Notes under the pieces: model-generated
What the model was told of the DNA's origin: nothing
The model's database searches: none
What the model saw: the letters and a program-made list of their open reading frames with translations, nothing else
NCBI GenBank assembly: GCA_902600395.1
Contig: CACKJL010000039.1
Location: 1-7,625 of the forward strand
Source: an uncultured Prochlorococcus sp.
GTDB taxonomy: Bacteria > Cyanobacteriota > Cyanobacteriia > PCC-6307 > Cyanobiaceae
Length of the DNA stretch: 7,625 nucleotides
Direction of reading: 5' to 3'
In this document: positions 5,981-7,625 of the stretch, piece after piece
Layout of the letters: each line of letters begins with the position of its first letter
Numbering within the stretch: the stretch's first letter is position 1
Program-made: the position numbers and the translations under genes

Positions 5981-7547
5981 AGAAGATGTTTCCTAAATTA
6001 TATTCTCCAAAAAATTCATCTTTAATATCAAAACACTTCACTAATAAATCAGCATTTTTCGTAATTTTAAAAAAAAGTTTTAAGTTGTCTTCTCCAATAT
6101 TAGATTTATTTTTTAATACTATTTTGAGTGGTTTTTTGTCCCATTTTATAATTTCTTCTGCATTTTGGATCTCTGATAACTTTGGTAATCCATTTTCGAA
6201 AATAACATCATATGATCTTTCTTTTGATGTCTCTCCAATTATTATTTCGAATATTTTCTGATTCTTTTTACTGGCTTGAAGGATCAGTTTAAAAGGTGCT
6301 TCTGTTGGCCATGTTTGTCCTTTGCAAAAAATAGGATGCCAAAAGTGTTTTTGCTCTCTTTTATTAAATAATCTTATTGATAATCCTTTGTTTAATATGT
6401 CTTTAATTTTCACACCGGGGGTCATTGCTAAAGCTCCCAAAGCAATTGATTCAATAGGAGGTGGCGACTTAATTTGGATTTTTGGAATTTTTTTTGTTAT
6501 CCATTCTTTAACCAATGGTATTTGTGTTCCTCCACCAACTAAAACAATTGCATTTAAGTCTTCAACTGTGCAAAATTTGCCTCTTGCTTGATTTAATAAA
6601 TCTTTAAGTAGAGAGTTAAGGTGATTAATAAGATTGTTTTCAATAAGTATTTTCTCTAATATTTCTTTACTTAGATAAAATTCACCCTCTTTATTTTGTT
6701 CAGTAAATAATTTTATTGGATATTGATTTTCATATTTGATTACAGATGAGCTGAGTTTACATTTTATTTCTTCTGCCCTTAAAAGATTATTAATATAATT
6801 GTTATCTGGAATAAAATAATTAACTATCCATTGATCGATATCTTTCCCACCAATTTTTGAGCCTGTTTTCCCAATTATTTCAGCACACCTTATTTTTTGT
6901 TTTGAAATTGAGCTTACATCATTACCTTTAAATTTTAATAGTTCAGCTATTGGACCAGATTTCCCTTCTCCTCCCTCTATTTTGACTATATTCATATCGA
7001 CCGTACTTCCTCCAATATCTAATGTCATAATTTTTGAGCCAAATGGTACATTTATTCCTAAACTTGCTGCTGTAGGTTCATCAACGAGGGCTATTTCATC
7101 TATAGATATTTTCTCGCAAATGTTAACTAACCATTCTCTGTAACCCTTATATGTATCTATTGGAGCAGTTAAAACAAGTCTTTTGATCTCATACTTTTGA
7201 GGAATGTTAGCCCACAAAATTTGAAAAAATTTTTCACCACATTCATTAGGGTTTAAAATATTTTTCTGGTTAATTTTTTCAATAGAATTTCCAATTAATC
7301 TTTTAAAGTTCGAATGAAAAAATAAATCAGAATTTGAGTTTCCCCTCATCTTTAGAGCACTAATACCAATTTTAGGAATCTTTGAGGGTTCCTCGAACCA
7401 AACCGCTGTTGGAATAACTCCTGCAGATGATGTAATATTCGGTATTTCAACTAAAATAGGATTCATTTTTTTTTGATCTTGAAAAGCTACAACAGTATTA
7501 GTGTTCCCTAAATCGATAGCAAGTGTTCCTGATAAACTTTCTTCCAT
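5979..7547 (-). CDS. Hsp70/DnaK-like protein lacking the C-terminal helical lid
   Basis: A divergent Hsp70-family protein of 522 residues (E. coli DnaK 638), cytoplasmic by prediction. The ATPase domain is recognisable: phosphate-1 loop LAIDLGNTNTVVAF (9-22; DLGTTNS in DnaK), the catalytic-lysine segment FKRLIG (81-86, Lys82 equivalent to DnaK Lys70), the connect motif VDEPTAASLG (155-164), phosphate-2 loop TLDIGGSTVDMNIV (175-188; third glycine is Ser181) and the adenosine motif IVLVGGGTQIPLVKEWI (334-350). A linker-like stretch (about 378-388) leads to a short beta-type substrate-binding region in which HPIFCKGQTWPTEAPF (404-419) and KLFFKITKNADLLVKCFD (490-507) align with DnaK SBD-beta strands. 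It ends there, so the alpha-helical lid and EEVD-like tail are missing; the stop is clean, not a visible frameshift. Substrate or partner is unknown. A probable upstream gene ends 15 bp before its ATG, suggesting an operon. No Shine-Dalgarno is seen. Confidence 0.93.
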   Translation of the reverse strand: MEESLSGTLAIDLGNTNTVVAFQDQKKMNPILVEIPNITSSAGVIPTAVWFEEPSKIPKIGISALKMRGNSNSDLFFHSNFKRLIGNSIEKINQKNILNPNECGEKFFQILWANIPQKYEIKRLVLTAPIDTYKGYREWLVNICEKISIDEIALVDEPTAASLGINVPFGSKIMTLDIGGSTVDMNIVKIEGGEGKSGPIAELLKFKGNDVSSISKQKIRCAEIIGKTGSKIGGKDIDQWIVNYFIPDNNYINNLLRAEEIKCKLSSSVIKYENQYPIKLFTEQNKEGEFYLSKEILEKILIENNLINHLNSLLKDLLNQARGKFCTVEDLNAIVLVGGGTQIPLVKEWITKKIPKIQIKSPPPIESIALGALAMTPGVKIKDILNKGLSIRLFNKREQKHFWHPIFCKGQTWPTEAPFKLILQASKKNQKIFEIIIGETSKERSYDVIFENGLPKLSEIQNAEEIIKWDKKPLKIVLKNKSNIGEDNLKLFFKITKNADLLVKCFDIKDEFFGEYNLGNIF

Positions 7548-7562
7548 ATGAAATTGTTTGAA

Positions 7563-7625
7563 TCAATTAAGTTCTTTTTGTAATTTATGTTTTAAAACGG
7601 CTGAATCAACTGTAAAATATAGTTT
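7563..7625 (-). CDS. 3' end of an unrecognised gene upstream of the Hsp70-like gene
   Basis: On the minus strand one frame is open from the window edge for 20 codons and ends in TGA at 7565-7563; the other two minus-strand frames contain stops. The deduced tail reads ...FTVDSAVLKHKLQKELN, a lysine-rich, helix-like end of the sort real proteins have. It stops 15 bp before the ATG of the Hsp70-like gene, a normal operon spacing. It is too short to recognise a family, and 20 open codons can occur by chance, so the call rests mainly on position and composition. Confidence 0.5.
   Translation of the reverse strand, partial: KLYFTVDSAVLKHKLQKELN

Noticed and set aside
6322..6591. 89-codon plus-strand open frame within the Hsp70-like gene
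   Set aside because: It is antisense to the conserved adenosine-motif region of the Hsp70-like protein and shows no domain of its own.
1..7625. Mobile element, CRISPR array, tRNA or phage genes
   Set aside because: No transposase or integrase reading frame, no regularly spaced direct repeats and no tRNA-like cloverleaf were seen; all coding space is explained by housekeeping genes.

Overview
The window looks like a chromosomal stretch of a marine picocyanobacterium, most likely a low-GC Prochlorococcus. The evidence is the strongly AT-rich, compact layout, a cyanobacterial-type groES-groEL operon divergent from an ATP synthase beta gene, and the character of the neighbouring proteins (SecG, phosphoglycerate mutase I, PyrR and a lidless Hsp70-like protein). 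The genus call rests on recognising protein sequences and gene order, not on a database search.

Layout. Positions 1-1137 (minus) hold the first 379 codons of atpD; the last ~100 codons lie outside the window. A 219-bp divergent intergenic region (1138-1356) separates it from groES (1357-1668, plus) and groEL (1720-3357, plus). A strong stem-loop with T-runs on both sides (3385-3415) closes groEL and can also serve the convergent genes. On the minus strand gpmI (3675-5297) and secG (3425-3652) form a two-gene unit read towards groEL. A second divergent spacer (5298-5434) separates gpmI from pyrR (5435-5971, plus). pyrR is tail-to-tail, with a 7-bp gap, with a truncated Hsp70/DnaK-like gene (5979-7547, minus). 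The last 63 bases (7563-7625, minus) look like the 3' end of another gene co-directional with the Hsp70-like gene.

Function. This is mostly core housekeeping: ATP synthesis (F1 beta), protein folding (GroES/GroEL plus an Hsp70-like protein), protein export (SecG), glycolysis/carbon metabolism (iPGM) and pyrimidine salvage or regulation (PyrR). I see no mobile element, CRISPR array, tRNA/rRNA, phage gene or obvious foreign island.

The points most worth a second look are three. An exact match to the cyanobacterial groE K-box lies in the atpD/groES spacer, with no CIRCE operator visible. The Hsp70-like protein ends where the DnaK helical lid would begin and has altered nucleotide-binding motifs. 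None of the seven visible start codons has a convincing Shine-Dalgarno sequence. I found no convincing candidate for an entirely new system. No stretch longer than 300 bases lacks a gene.
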